Below, in pieces: positions 7,348 to 16,372 of a stretch of 35,071 nt of DNA (its first letter is position 1; each line of letters opens with the position of its first letter). Source of the stretch: Lysobacterales bacterium. Its GTDB lineage: Bacteria; Pseudomonadota; Gammaproteobacteria; Xanthomonadales; Marinicellaceae. The notes under the pieces are model-generated. The model did not search any database and was not told where the DNA came from. It saw nothing but the letters and a program-made list of their open reading frames with translations. The position numbers and the translations under genes are program-made. The stretch lies in NCBI GenBank assembly GCA_026988115.1, contig JALSLV010000107.1, positions 1 through 35,071 on the forward strand, in the 5' to 3' direction.

Positions 7348-9948
7348 TCAATTCAATTTGGCTATTTCTTTATATTCCATTGGGCGGTGTAAATAATAAC
7401 CTTGAAAAAATTGACACCCTTCATTAATTAAAAATTCATATTGTTCAATTGTCTCTACACCTTCAGCCACCACTTTCATATCGAGTTCATGTGCCATATT
7501 AATTATGGTTTTAACAATGGTCGCACTGTTGTTATCTTTGGGTAGATTTTTTACAAAAGACTGATCTATTTTTATTTTATCAATGGGCAATTTTATTAAA
7601 TAGCTAAAAGAAGAATAACCAGTTCCGAAGTCATCTATTGATATTTTAACTCCCAGCAATTTAAGTTTATTAAATAATGAAATGGATAATGAGATATCTT
7701 CCATTAAGACGGATTCTGTTATTTCAATCTCTATGTGATTAGCAGGGATATTGTATTGGCTAATTAAGTTTTCAATCCTTTTAAGAAAATATTTATTTTT
7801 TATTTGCAAGACTGAGACATTAACCGCAATAAAAAAATCTTTTTTTCCTGCTATAATATTTTCTCTAATTCTTTTACAAGCTTGTTCTAAAACCCAATCG
7901 CCTATTTGTACAATCAACCTAATTTTTTCTGCTACTTCCACAAATTCTCCAGGTCCAATCAAACCTTTAGTTGGATGATTCCAACGAATCAATGCCTCGG
8001 CTCCGACGACTCGTCGAGAATTAGCGGCTAAGATGGGTTGATAATGAACAATAAACTGATTGTTGCTTAGTGCCAGCCTTAACTCTGACTCTAACGAGTG
8101 ATTTTGCTTCACTTTTTTTTCTAAAACTCTATCAAAAAGCTTGAGGTTATTTATTCCTTGATTCTTAGCTTCATTTAAAGCTGTTCCAAGTCGTTGTATT
8201 AGTCTTTCTTCTGTCGCTCCATCCCTTGGGTATAAAACTATGCCAACACATGCGGTTATTTCAAACAGCATTTCCTCCACTCTAAGAGGCTTGGAAATCA
8301 TCGCTTGTACTAATTCGGTAAATTGCACTGCCAACACTTCTGCGACAACTGCCTCCTTGTGCAATTCTGGCAAGTCTATAATAAATTCATCACCTCCTAA
8401 ATGAGCTAATGTTTTATAGTCCCGTAATTTCTTATTAAATCTTTTAACAAGTGCTTTTATTAAAACATCACCAATACGGTACCCATGCAATCCGTTTATA
8501 TTTTTAAATTCGTCTAAATCGATAAACAATAAGGCTCCGGTTTTTCCATGTTGGGCAAATTGATGGATTGACTGTTCTAATTTGATTTTGAAAAGAGCTT
8601 TGTTCGGCAAACCACTGACTTGATTATAATGAGCAAGGTTAATAATTTTTTTCTCATACTGTTTAATTTCAGAAATATCCACTGCAACAATAACATGGGA
8701 TTTAAGTCTTTTCTTCATGCCAGTAAAGGGCATTTTTGATAATAACAGTGTGTATTGATTGTCTCTAAAGTCTGTTGTCGTAATTTCGTTTAGTTCATTT
8801 GCATCAAAAGATTGGCTTAAGTGATTGTCATTTAAAAAATGCCTGCTGTTAAACTGGTGTTTTTTATAGTTTTCAATACTGCAGCGCTCTATTTCGTCTT
8901 GAGTCATACCAAAATACTCACTGGCTTTTTTGTTGGCTAATAGAATATTACCCTTTTCATCAGCAACATAAATGATATGAGGAACCAAATTAATAATTTG
9001 ACTAAACTGTTCGTTTCTTACAGAAATTTCTTTTGCTCTGCGCGCCACTTGTCGTTTAAAAACCAACGCGGCTATAAATGTCAATAAAGAGAGTAATGCT
9101 AAACCAATGACAATATACCAGATGTTTTTAGATTGATTGATTTCGTATTTTGGCTTGAGCCACTTTGATTGGGCTTGGTAATAAAATGAGTTTTTATCTT
9201 TTTTCCATTGACTGATGTGGTTATCAAACACATTTAAAAAAGTGCTATCTGCTCCTTTAGGGATGGCAACAAACCCTTTGGTTGCATTAAACACAATAGA
9301 ACTCGCTATAACAGCCAGTTTATTGGAGTACCAAACACCCGTTAAATTATTTGATGCCACTGCATCGACTTGACCTTCTACAAGCAGATTAAAACCAGTT
9401 TCATAATTTCTAACCTCCACATCAATACAATTGATGTCAAACTTTTGGCAACGTTCCATCAAGCGTTTGCCATTAACCCCACCTTTCAAAATTGCAATTT
9501 TTTTATTATTGAGGTCTAAAAAGCCTTCAATCGGTGAATCAATAGGTAAAAACACCTGTGACCAACCGACAAAGAGGTTATTTTTAGAATACTGCATAAA
9601 CTGTGTTCGTTCTTTTGTAAAGGCAACCGAAGTAATGGCATCAAGTTCATTTTTTTTTAATTTTTCTACAATACTATGCCAACTATTCATTTGCCACTTA
9701 ACTTCAAAACCTTCTATTTTGGCAATTCGTTCTATAATATCAATAACATAACCTTGGTAATGTCCATCTTTATTAGCAAAAGACAGAGGAGGATTATTGA
9801 ATATTCCGATAGTGACCTGTGTGAGAGGGGCTTGAGTAGTGAGTTGCTTTGCCTGAGAATAAGAGTTATTAACGAAAATTAAACTGCAAATAAGGAGTGT
9901 AAAATATTTGCTAAAACTGAGAAAATCAAATGCCATTACTCGTTTCAT
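7348..9948 (-). CDS. membrane GGDEF-EAL protein with periplasmic SBP_bac_3 sensor and PAS domain
   Basis: This is a c-di-GMP signalling protein of 866 aa. After a signal or anchor segment, about residues 40-270 form a family-3 solute-binding domain (IGIFNNPPLSFANKDGHYQGYVIDII), so it likely senses an amino-acid-like ligand in the periplasm. A transmembrane helix (IVIGLALLSLLTFIAALVF), a PAS domain, GGDEF and EAL follow. The EAL domain keeps all expected residues: EALIRW, NVS, EITES, DDFGTGYSS, KID and AEGVE, so phosphodiesterase activity is expected. The GGDEF domain keeps GGDEF itself. However, the usual K-x-IND-x-x-GH stretch reads NINGLHGY, and the RxxD inhibitory site has Lys for Asp, so cyclase activity is doubtful. 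I chose ATG at 9948 over an upstream GTG (9960) because GGGAG sits 6 nt before it. An inserted 159-bp element lies 42 bp upstream. Confidence 0.9.
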   Translation of the reverse strand: MKRVMAFDFLSFSKYFTLLICSLIFVNNSYSQAKQLTTQAPLTQVTIGIFNNPPLSFANKDGHYQGYVIDIIERIAKIEGFEVKWQMNSWHSIVEKLKKNELDAITSVAFTKERTQFMQYSKNNLFVGWSQVFLPIDSPIEGFLDLNNKKIAILKGGVNGKRLMERCQKFDINCIDVEVRNYETGFNLLVEGQVDAVASNNLTGVWYSNKLAVIASSIVFNATKGFVAIPKGADSTFLNVFDNHISQWKKDKNSFYYQAQSKWLKPKYEINQSKNIWYIVIGLALLSLLTFIAALVFKRQVARRAKEISVRNEQFSQIINLVPHIIYVADEKGNILLANKKASEYFGMTQDEIERCSIENYKKHQFNSRHFLNDNHLSQSFDANELNEITTTDFRDNQYTLLLSKMPFTGMKKRLKSHVIVAVDISEIKQYEKKIINLAHYNQVSGLPNKALFKIKLEQSIHQFAQHGKTGALLFIDLDEFKNINGLHGYRIGDVLIKALVKRFNKKLRDYKTLAHLGGDEFIIDLPELHKEAVVAEVLAVQFTELVQAMISKPLRVEEMLFEITACVGIVLYPRDGATEERLIQRLGTALNEAKNQGINNLKLFDRVLEKKVKQNHSLESELRLALSNNQFIVHYQPILAANSRRVVGAEALIRWNHPTKGLIGPGEFVEVAEKIRLIVQIGDWVLEQACKRIRENIIAGKKDFFIAVNVSVLQIKNKYFLKRIENLISQYNIPANHIEIEITESVLMEDISLSISLFNKLKLLGVKISIDDFGTGYSSFSYLIKLPIDKIKIDQSFVKNLPKDNNSATIVKTIINMAHELDMKVVAEGVETIEQYEFLINEGCQFFQGYYLHRPMEYKEIAKLN

Positions 9949-9990
9949 TCTGACTCCCACAAAACATCATTCATGTATTTTTTATTTACA

Positions 9991-10149
9991 GAGACCTTTG
10001 CATAACTCGTGGCACGTGTTAAAAAGTTGCAAAAAACACCACTCTGCGTTAAAAAATTCGCAAATAGAGGGCTATTTGACTCATTTTTTGCCTTGATTGG
10101 AGCTTTTTTCATTCTTTTTTCCATCATCCCAGAGTTATGCAAAGGTCTC
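9991..10149. mobile_element. 159-bp MITE with 18-bp terminal inverted repeats
   Basis: The ends GAGACCTTTGCATAACTC (9991-10008) and its exact complement (10132-10149) are perfect 18-bp inverted repeats. The element is flanked by TTACA on both sides (9986-9990 and 10150-10154), a 5-bp target duplication. It has no transposase. The interior is AT-rich and probably derives from the two ends of a full-length insertion sequence. The terminal sequence recalls IS termini beginning GAGACCTTTGCA, but I cannot name the family with certainty. It sits just upstream of the GGDEF/EAL gene and may affect its promoter. Confidence 0.88.
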
Positions 10150-10257
10150 TTACATCAATTTGTTTTTGAGTTTTTTTCAGATTGTGGTGTTGCATGATTT
10201 CCTTAATGCTTTGTGATTAGCCTATTATAATACCATTTATAAGTGAATCTAGGTTTT

Positions 10258-10629
10258 TTATTGACTTATTTTCATTCCCACAAAAAAAGCCAAAAAACAG
10301 AAAATAAATGTTGAAAATAAATAAATAAAACCTTTTACATATTCACCATAAGTCAGCATTAGCACTGTTTCCATTGAAAAAGTTGACCACGTTGTTAAGG
10401 CACCTAAAAAACCCATCATAATAAATAAACGCAAGGAATCTGAGGCTTGCAACTTATCTAATAAATACACATAAGCAACTCCCATCAAAAAACAACCAAT
10501 CACATTGACAATTAAAGTTGCCCATGGAAGTGGTGTTCCAAATAAGTGAGTAAAGAGCTTTGCATTCAAATAACGCAACATCGCCCCCAATGCGCCACCT
10601 GCGCCAACAACTAATAGATGTTTAAACAT
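10258..10629 (-). CDS. crcB: fluoride channel FluC/CrcB
   Basis: CrcB/Fluc exports fluoride as an inner-membrane dimer. The product is 123 aa with four hydrophobic helices. Family signatures are clear: GAGGALGAMLRYL near the start, TLIVNVIGCFLMG with the pore Asn in helix 2, and GFLGALTTWSTFSMETV in helix 3 with the Phe and central cation-site region. I use ATG at 10629 because AGGA lies about 9 nt upstream and the protein then has the usual family length. An earlier in-frame ATG (10665) would add 12 atypical residues. It overlaps the end of rarA by 8 bp, so the two are probably translationally coupled. I see no fluoride riboswitch, consistent with expression inside the ftsK-lolA-rarA transcript. 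Confidence 0.93.
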   Translation of the reverse strand: MFKHLLVVGAGGALGAMLRYLNAKLFTHLFGTPLPWATLIVNVIGCFLMGVAYVYLLDKLQASDSLRLFIMMGFLGALTTWSTFSMETVLMLTYGEYVKGFIYLFSTFIFCFLAFFVGMKISQ

Positions 10630-11872
10630 TTCGTTTTTTCCTAATGGTATCAAGTTTCTTAGCAATTTTTATTTCTAAACCAGACTGCTTGGGTTGATAA
10701 TAAACTTTTTCACCCATTTCACTGGGAAAACCCTTTTGTGAATAAGCAATCGAATCACTGTTATCGTGATCGTATTGGTAGCCTTTATTATAACCGATTT
10801 CTTTCATTAATTGAGTGGGGGCATTACGCAAATGCATGGGAACACCTAAAGACCCTCGATTTTTTGCGTCTTCTCGTGCTTGGTTATGGGCAACATAGAC
10901 CGCATTACTTTTAGGGCAACTGGCTAGATAAGTGGCGGCTTGTGCTAAGGCTAAATCGCCTTCTGGAGAACCCAGTCGACGCCAAGTCTCCCACGCATCC
11001 AAACACAAACTCAGAGCTCGCGGGTCTGCATTACCGACCTCTTCACTCGCCATGCGTAGTAATCTTCTAGCAATATATTGTGCATCACAACCCGCATCCA
11101 ACATTCGGTTCATCCAGTACAATGCTGCATCTGGATTGGATGAGCGCACACACTTATGTAAAGCAGATATTTGTTCGTAAAACACATCGCCTTTGTTGTC
11201 AAAACGACGGGCCTGACCTGAGATAATTAAAGCCACTTCTTCGTCTTTAACCACACCATCAACTGAATAGTCTGATAGAATTTCGAGTAATGTCAATAAA
11301 CGCCTAGCATCACCATCAGCCGATTGAATTAATTGATGTTGTTGAATGTCCGACAACTTTAACTGCGTTTGCTCAACGCCTTTTTCTAGCAAGATTAACA
11401 AATCATCTGCTTGAATGCTCTTCAAAATATAGACGCGTGATCGCGACAATAAGGCGTTATTTAAAGCAAAAGAAGGGTTTTCGGTTGTTGCTCCAATTAA
11501 GGTAATCAATCCATTTTCCATGTGAGGCAAAAAAGCATCTTGTTGGGATTTATTAAAACGGTGTATTTCATCCACAAACAAAACCGTTGCCAGACCCATA
11601 GTGCGATTTTCTTCGGCTTGTTTTATGGCTTTTCGAATATCCGATACACCAGAAAGAATGGCTGAGAGGTTGATTTGTTGGGCATTGGTTTGTTCGCATA
11701 AGATACGAGCCAACGTGGTTTTTCCTGTTCCCGGCGGCCCCCATAAAATCATGGAATGCAGGTGATTGTTTTCAATAATTTTAGCAAAAGGGCGGTTGCT
11801 GGCGGTTAAGTGTTGCTGCCCAACCACATCGGCAAGAAATTTAGGTCGAAGCTTATCTGCCAATGGTTGCAT
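10622..11872 (-). CDS. rarA: replication-associated recombination protein A, AAA+ ATPase
   Basis: RarA (MgsA) is a clamp-loader-like AAA+ ATPase that acts at stalled replication forks. At 416 aa it is slightly shorter than E. coli RarA. RPKFLADVVGQQHL near the N-terminus is a family signature. Walker A GPPGTGKT is at 45-52, Walker B VLFVDEIHRF ends with D101-E102, and sensor-type GATTENPSF follows. The C-terminal half has MLDAGCDAQYIARRLLRMASEEVGNADP and YKYPH-region relatives (NKGYQYDHD) typical of the tetramerisation domain. The start lies 5 bp after the lolA stop, and the end overlaps crcB, so it sits inside an operon. This gene order (ftsK, lolA, rarA) is common in gammaproteobacteria. 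Confidence 0.95.
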   Translation of the reverse strand: MQPLADKLRPKFLADVVGQQHLTASNRPFAKIIENNHLHSMILWGPPGTGKTTLARILCEQTNAQQINLSAILSGVSDIRKAIKQAEENRTMGLATVLFVDEIHRFNKSQQDAFLPHMENGLITLIGATTENPSFALNNALLSRSRVYILKSIQADDLLILLEKGVEQTQLKLSDIQQHQLIQSADGDARRLLTLLEILSDYSVDGVVKDEEVALIISGQARRFDNKGDVFYEQISALHKCVRSSNPDAALYWMNRMLDAGCDAQYIARRLLRMASEEVGNADPRALSLCLDAWETWRRLGSPEGDLALAQAATYLASCPKSNAVYVAHNQAREDAKNRGSLGVPMHLRNAPTQLMKEIGYNKGYQYDHDNSDSIAYSQKGFPSEMGEKVYYQPKQSGLEIKIAKKLDTIRKKRNV

Positions 11873-11877
11873 TAATT

Positions 11878-12534
11878 TTAAAACTCACCAACATCTATGC
11901 CATCTCTTAAAACCTCAACTCCTTTTGGCACCTTGAAACTAAAGAAGTCTTTATTCAATTCTGGGTTTCTTTTAACATTTAAAAATTCAAAAATCACGAC
12001 ATTATCCAGTTGATTTTGCAGTTTTAAACTCACTAAATTATTGTTATCAATGCCTAACCAAACGACTTTAATGTCTTCATTGGGTTTTTTTGGTAACATT
12101 TGAATCCATTGAATAGAACTCGAATCACCCTGCGCTTTTTGGATTAAACTAACGCTGTAATGTTTTTGCGTTTTTTCTTTATTGAGCAAAACATAGATTG
12201 GGTTTTGTTTGCTTTTTTGTTGTTTGATAGTCACTTGTTCTAAGTCTTCGTCGTAGACCCAGACTTGCTTTCCATCAGCTATGATTAATTGAGGAATGGG
12301 TTTTTGGTATTCCCACTTAAATTGGTTGGGAGCATTAAGCCAAACCTTGCCAGTAGAGTCTTCTGATTTTACGCCGTTGGCATCTGTTTCATACTGCACA
12401 AAATCAGCAGCTAATGAGCTTAAATCTTTGCGAACTTTATCCAATATTTGTTCAGCTGCATTTGTTTTTTCAGCAGCCATTAAAAACAGTGGCGTAAATA
12501 GGAGTGCCAAAACTAATGTTATTTTAATCTTCAT
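11878..12534 (-). CDS. lolA: outer-membrane lipoprotein carrier protein LolA
   Basis: LolA takes lipoproteins released by LolCDE and carries them across the periplasm to LolB. The 218-aa product begins with a clear signal peptide (MKIKITLVLALLFTPLFLMA, cleaved near AEK). It then shows family motifs: GKVWLNAPNQFKWEYQKP, QLIIADGKQVWVYDEDLEQVT and the C-terminal FSFKVPKGVEVL. A good ribosome site GAGG lies 6 nt before the ATG. It is the second gene of the ftsK-lolA-rarA-crcB series. Unusually, the spacer to ftsK holds a 229-bp inserted element, so lolA may depend on read-through of it or on a promoter within or after it. Confidence 0.95.
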   Translation of the reverse strand: MKIKITLVLALLFTPLFLMAAEKTNAAEQILDKVRKDLSSLAADFVQYETDANGVKSEDSTGKVWLNAPNQFKWEYQKPIPQLIIADGKQVWVYDEDLEQVTIKQQKSKQNPIYVLLNKEKTQKHYSVSLIQKAQGDSSSIQWIQMLPKKPNEDIKVVWLGIDNNNLVSLKLQNQLDNVVIFEFLNVKRNPELNKDFFSFKVPKGVEVLRDGIDVGEF

Positions 12535-12593
12535 AATTAACCTCGTTAAATTTTTGTCATTCTACCGCATGCTTTCTGAATAGAAACTAAATA

Positions 12594-12822
12594 GTGCCTG
12601 ACCAAGAAAGAAGTAATCTACTGCGGAAAAGCTGGATTTGACCAAAATATCCCATTATTCTCGTCAAATAGCGAGCTATTCTCCTCAAATAATAAAATAT
12701 TTTGCTTCAAACAAGACTTTTACGCGTATCGTCCTGATACTTGCCCACATCCATGTGGGTTGACATGAAAATCCTTTCCTGAAGGATTTTTCCTCGCTAC
12801 GATTCCTTTCTCGGTCAGGCAC
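12594..12822 (-). mobile_element. 229-bp non-autonomous element between ftsK and lolA, with a hairpin array
   Basis: The inverted ends GTGCCTGACCAAGAAAG (12594-12610) and CTTTCTCGGTCAGGCAC (12806-12822) match at 16 of 17 positions. TAAATA flanks both sides (12588-12593 and 12823-12828), a 6-bp target duplication. There is no coding frame. Inside are four inverted repeats: arms 12667-12672/12675-12680, 12726-12730/12736-12740, 12744-12750/12753-12759 and 12768-12776/12782-12790. On the minus strand the last three have GGA in the loop or at the centre. The first base of the element supplies the final G of the ftsK TAG stop. Confidence 0.87.
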
Positions 12823-15119
12823 TAAATATCATCATCCATTGAAACAGGTGCTGGTGCGAGCACTTCGCGTGCTCCGTTATGTGCTGGTGCACTAACAACG
12901 CCATTTTCTTCTAATTGTTCCACTATCGTTGCCGCACGATTATACCCCACACGCAATCGTCTTTGCACATAGGAAATAGAAGCTTTACGGGATTCAGTCA
13001 CAACAAAAACCGCTTTATCATAAAGTTCATCAACATCACTAGCAGGAGCTTGTGGTATTCCTGTGGCACTGAGTTCTTGTCCATCGTCGGTTAATTGCAC
13101 CTCGTCTAAAATACCTTCCTTATACTCAGCTTCATAGTGAGTGGTCAAGTAATTGACTATTCCATGAACTTCATGATCATCAACAAAAGCCCCATGAATG
13201 CGTTCTGGAATCGCCTTACCTGGTGGCAAATACAACATATCCCCATGCCCAAGTAATTGTTCAGCTCCACCCTGATCAAGAATAGTCCGCGAATCAATCT
13301 TGGATGAAACTTGAAAGGCAATTCGGGTTGGAATATTGGCTTTAATCAATCCCGTGATAACATCAACTGAAGGTCGTTGGGTTGCTAAAATTAAATGCAC
13401 TCCAGCTGCACGTGCCTTTTGCGCTAAACGTGCAATAAGTTCTTCAACTTTTTTGCCCACTATCATCATCATGTCAGCAAATTCATCAATGATAATGACA
13501 ATATAAGGCATGGTTTCAAGTTCAGGTGGTTTTTGACCAGGAATCAATGCATCTGGCTTAAATAAAGGATCAGCCAATGGCTCTCCAGCAGCTCTAGCTT
13601 TTTTCACCGCTTTGTTAAAGCCAGCAAGGTTTCTAACACCCACTGCAGCCATGAGTTTATAGCGACGCTCCATTTCTGCCACACACCAACGCAAGGCATT
13701 GGATGCCTCTTTCATGTCTGTGACCACAGGGGCTAACAAATGTGGAATACCTTCATAAACCGAAAGCTCCAACATCTTGGGGTCAACCATTATCATCTTA
13801 ACTTCATCAGGCGTAGCTTTATACAACAAACTCACTATCATGGCATTAACAGCCACCGACTTACCCGAGCCTGTAGTTCCTGCGACCAATACATGAGGCA
13901 TTTTTGCAACATCTACCACAACGGGTTTTCCTGATATGCCTTTGCCCAACCCTAGGGTTAGGGGGGATTTAGATTTATCAAATTCAACTGAACGCAATAT
14001 CTCACTCAAATAGACAATTTCGCGGTTGGTGTTTGGAATTTCAACTCCAATAAAGGGTTTGCCAGGTATGACATCCACAATGCGCACACTAATGACTGAT
14101 AAACCTCGAGCCAAATCCTTGGCAAGGTTAACAATTTGACTCACCTTAACTCCAGCAGCTGGTTCGAGTTCAAAACGCGTTACCACAGGTCCTGGCAATA
14201 CACCAACGACTTTGACTTTAACGCGAAAATCAGCCAGTTTCAACTCAACTTGTCTGGATAAAACCTCCAATTCGTCTTCAGAATAACCCACAATTTGGGC
14301 TTTGGGATCATCAAGCAAGGTTAGTGGAGGAAATTTGGATGCAGGAAGGGTGTCAAATAATTGACCTTGACGTTCTTTTGAGGCTCTTGGTGATTCTGGC
14401 ACTTCTGGTTCAAAGGCTGGCTCAATAATAATTGGCTCTCTGTTTTGTTGCACCACCGCATCGATTTGACGCACTTCTTGGCGTTCTTGTTTGGCTTGTT
14501 TACCTGCGCGCCAATCTTTTAAATCTTCATACTTAAGCTGCAACCATTCAATAAAATTAAAGGTCCATTTTCCTACTAAATCGGCAAATTGAATCCAGGA
14601 CATGCCTGTAAACAAAGTAATTCCAGCTAAAAATATCGCACAAAGAATAAGTGTTGCGCCTATTTTTCCCAAGCTAGAAAATAAGACACTTCCCACAATT
14701 TCACCGATGATTCCTCCACCTGTAAAAAGTGCTCCATGGGTATTGACATACATATAAGCTAAGGCACAACCTGACAATAAAGTGGATAGAAAACCACCGG
14801 CTTTTATGCCAGTATCTAACCAGCTAACCTCTTCATAATCGTGATTTTTATAGATTCTCCACCCAACAAACACCAAACCAATAGGCACAAGATAAGACAA
14901 ATAACCCGCAATATTGAGCAAAACATCCGCCAACACAGCTCCACTTGAGCCACCCCAATTTTGAGTTGAAGTGGCATTGCTTGCAGAAAAAGGCCCAGAG
15001 TCACTGGCATCATAACTTAACAAAGATAACAGCACATAAGCAGCAATAGGAATGATAAGAAAAAATAAACTTTCCCTCACTCGATTTCGGACATGTCCTG
15101 ATACTTTGTTTTTCTTCAT
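12822..15119 (-). CDS. ftsK: DNA translocase FtsK
   Basis: FtsK is a septum-anchored hexameric DNA pump that clears and aligns chromosome ends at division and activates XerCD at dif. The 765-aa protein has about four N-terminal membrane helices (residues 14-175). A short, charged linker of roughly 60 residues follows, much shorter than in E. coli. The motor domain has Walker A GTTGSGKS and Walker [14 protein letters not shown], plus the [19 protein letters not shown] segment. The C-terminal winged-helix gamma domain (about 690-755, [17 protein letters not shown]) reads KOPS sites. It starts 8 bp after the ald stop. The end is MDDDI-stop, where the TAG takes its last base from the inserted element. 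No clear Shine-Dalgarno lies before the ATG. Confidence 0.96.
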   Translation of the reverse strand: MKKNKVSGHVRNRVRESLFFLIIPIAAYVLLSLLSYDASDSGPFSASNATSTQNWGGSSGAVLADVLLNIAGYLSYLVPIGLVFVGWRIYKNHDYEEVSWLDTGIKAGGFLSTLLSGCALAYMYVNTHGALFTGGGIIGEIVGSVLFSSLGKIGATLILCAIFLAGITLFTGMSWIQFADLVGKWTFNFIEWLQLKYEDLKDWRAGKQAKQERQEVRQIDAVVQQNREPIIIEPAFEPEVPESPRASKERQGQLFDTLPASKFPPLTLLDDPKAQIVGYSEDELEVLSRQVELKLADFRVKVKVVGVLPGPVVTRFELEPAAGVKVSQIVNLAKDLARGLSVISVRIVDVIPGKPFIGVEIPNTNREIVYLSEILRSVEFDKSKSPLTLGLGKGISGKPVVVDVAKMPHVLVAGTTGSGKSVAVNAMIVSLLYKATPDEVKMIMVDPKMLELSVYEGIPHLLAPVVTDMKEASNALRWCVAEMERRYKLMAAVGVRNLAGFNKAVKKARAAGEPLADPLFKPDALIPGQKPPELETMPYIVIIIDEFADMMMIVGKKVEELIARLAQKARAAGVHLILATQRPSVDVITGLIKANIPTRIAFQVSSKIDSRTILDQGGAEQLLGHGDMLYLPPGKAIPERIHGAFVDDHEVHGIVNYLTTHYEAEYKEGILDEVQLTDDGQELSATGIPQAPASDVDELYDKAVFVVTESRKASISYVQRRLRVGYNRAATIVEQLEENGVVSAPAHNGAREVLAPAPVSMDDDI

Positions 15120-15127
15120 GGGTTGGA

Positions 15128-16183
15128 TTATAGCAGAGCTGGGTGAATAATTTTCCCTGCATCCACATTTATTCCTTTTTGCAAGGAATCAACTTCTCTC
15201 CAACCCGCGCGTGCTAAGCGTTGCACATAGGGCAATATTGCTGCTGAAATTGCTTGAGTAGAAGTACGTGGTACAGAACCTGGCATATTGGTCACACTAA
15301 AATGGGTCACGCCATGTTTAACAAAAGTTGGATTTTCCCATGTTGTTGGTCTGGTTGTTGCAACACAACCGCCTTGATCAACCGAAATATCAGCAATCAC
15401 AGAACCTTCTTGCATGCCTTTAACCATCTCTTCGGTAATCACATGCGGTGCTTTTGCACCCGTCACTAATACTGCACCTATAACTAAATCAGCATCTGAA
15501 ACTTCTTTGGCAACCGATTCTTCATAAGGGTAAAGTGCCGTCACATTGGCTCCAAGTGCCATCATTTGTGCTAAACGGTCTTGGCGTTTATCAAACACCA
15601 CTACATTGGCTCCCCCTTTAGCGGCCAATGCGGCAGAGTTTCCACCCGCTGCCCCTGCTCCAAGAACAACAACCTTACCACGTTCTGTTGAAGGCAAGCC
15701 TCCAAGCAAAACACCTTTACCACCTGATGGTTGATGCAATAAATGCGTACCAACTTGAGTGGCAATCATGCCAGCGATAATACTCATAGGAGCAAGTAAA
15801 GGCAAAGAACCATCGGCTTCTTCAACCGTTTCAAAAGCCACGCCTGTTAAACCAATATCGAGTAATTCTTGCGTTAATTGCGGTTCGGCAGCCAAATGCA
15901 AATAACAAAACAACAAATGATCCTTACGTAAATGAGATAAATCTCCCGCAATCGGCTCTTTAACTTTTACAATCATTTCACCTTTGGCATAAAGGTCAGC
16001 CGCATCATTTGCAATAGTCACACCAACACGGGTGTAATCTTCATCACTAAAACCACTTTTAATGCCGGCATTAGTTTCAATAAAAACCTCATGCCCTGCT
16101 TTGACTAAATCGGCAGCAGCCGCTGGCACCAAGGCAACACGGCCTTCTAATACTTTTGTTTCTTTAGGTATGCCTATTCGCAT
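15128..16183 (-). CDS. ald: alanine dehydrogenase
   Basis: Ald catalyses NAD-dependent oxidative deamination of L-alanine to pyruvate and ammonia, and the reverse. The sequence begins [10 protein letters not shown] and keeps the pyruvate-binding and catalytic residues at family positions: R15, K75 (in KVKEP), H96 (in YLHLAAE) and the Asp of DISVDQGG. The Rossmann segment is [14 protein letters not shown], followed by FDKRQDR for NAD. At 351 aa it is about 20 residues shorter than usual. The C-terminus stops at [14 protein letters not shown] rather than continuing into the last helix. AGGGG lies about 10 nt before the ATG. A TAAAAT box about 35 nt further upstream suggests its own promoter. 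ftsK follows after 8 bp, an unusual pairing that may make ald the first gene of the ftsK transcript. Confidence 0.94.
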   Translation of the reverse strand: MRIGIPKETKVLEGRVALVPAAAADLVKAGHEVFIETNAGIKSGFSDEDYTRVGVTIANDAADLYAKGEMIVKVKEPIAGDLSHLRKDHLLFCYLHLAAEPQLTQELLDIGLTGVAFETVEEADGSLPLLAPMSIIAGMIATQVGTHLLHQPSGGKGVLLGGLPSTERGKVVVLGAGAAGGNSAALAAKGGANVVVFDKRQDRLAQMMALGANVTALYPYEESVAKEVSDADLVIGAVLVTGAKAPHVITEEMVKGMQEGSVIADISVDQGGCVATTRPTTWENPTFVKHGVTHFSVTNMPGSVPRTSTQAISAAILPYVQRLARAGWREVDSLQKGINVDAGKIIHPALL

Positions 16184-16312
16184 TTTATTTGTCCCCTAAT
16201 AGTTAGTTAAATTTTTCAGTCGGTTATTTTATCCGATAATAGTAAAAATAATACAGAATTACCTGATAATTTAAGATTTTAGGTTGATATTAGCCCTGCT
16301 AGATAATATCCA

Positions 16313-16340
16313 CAAAAAAACCTGCATTAGCAGGTTTTCT
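16313..16340 (-). terminator. intrinsic terminator after the secreted-protein gene
   Basis: A 7-bp stem AACCTGC/GCAGGTT (16319-16325 and 16330-16336) with a 4-nt loop is followed on the minus strand by seven T. It lies about 35 bp after the stop of the gene at 16373 and separates it from ald. Confidence 0.85.
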
Positions 16341-16372
16341 TGTGAAATGAAAAACGCATCTCAAATGCAAGT

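Noticed and set aside
9908-10197. Two overlapping plus-strand ORFs and one minus-strand ORF across the MITE
   Set aside because: They are built from the inverted repeats and interior of the non-coding element and cross its boundaries; none has a domain or ribosome site.
10630-10670. Fluoride riboswitch before crcB
   Set aside because: The start of crcB is inside rarA and no riboswitch-like fold or spacer exists there.
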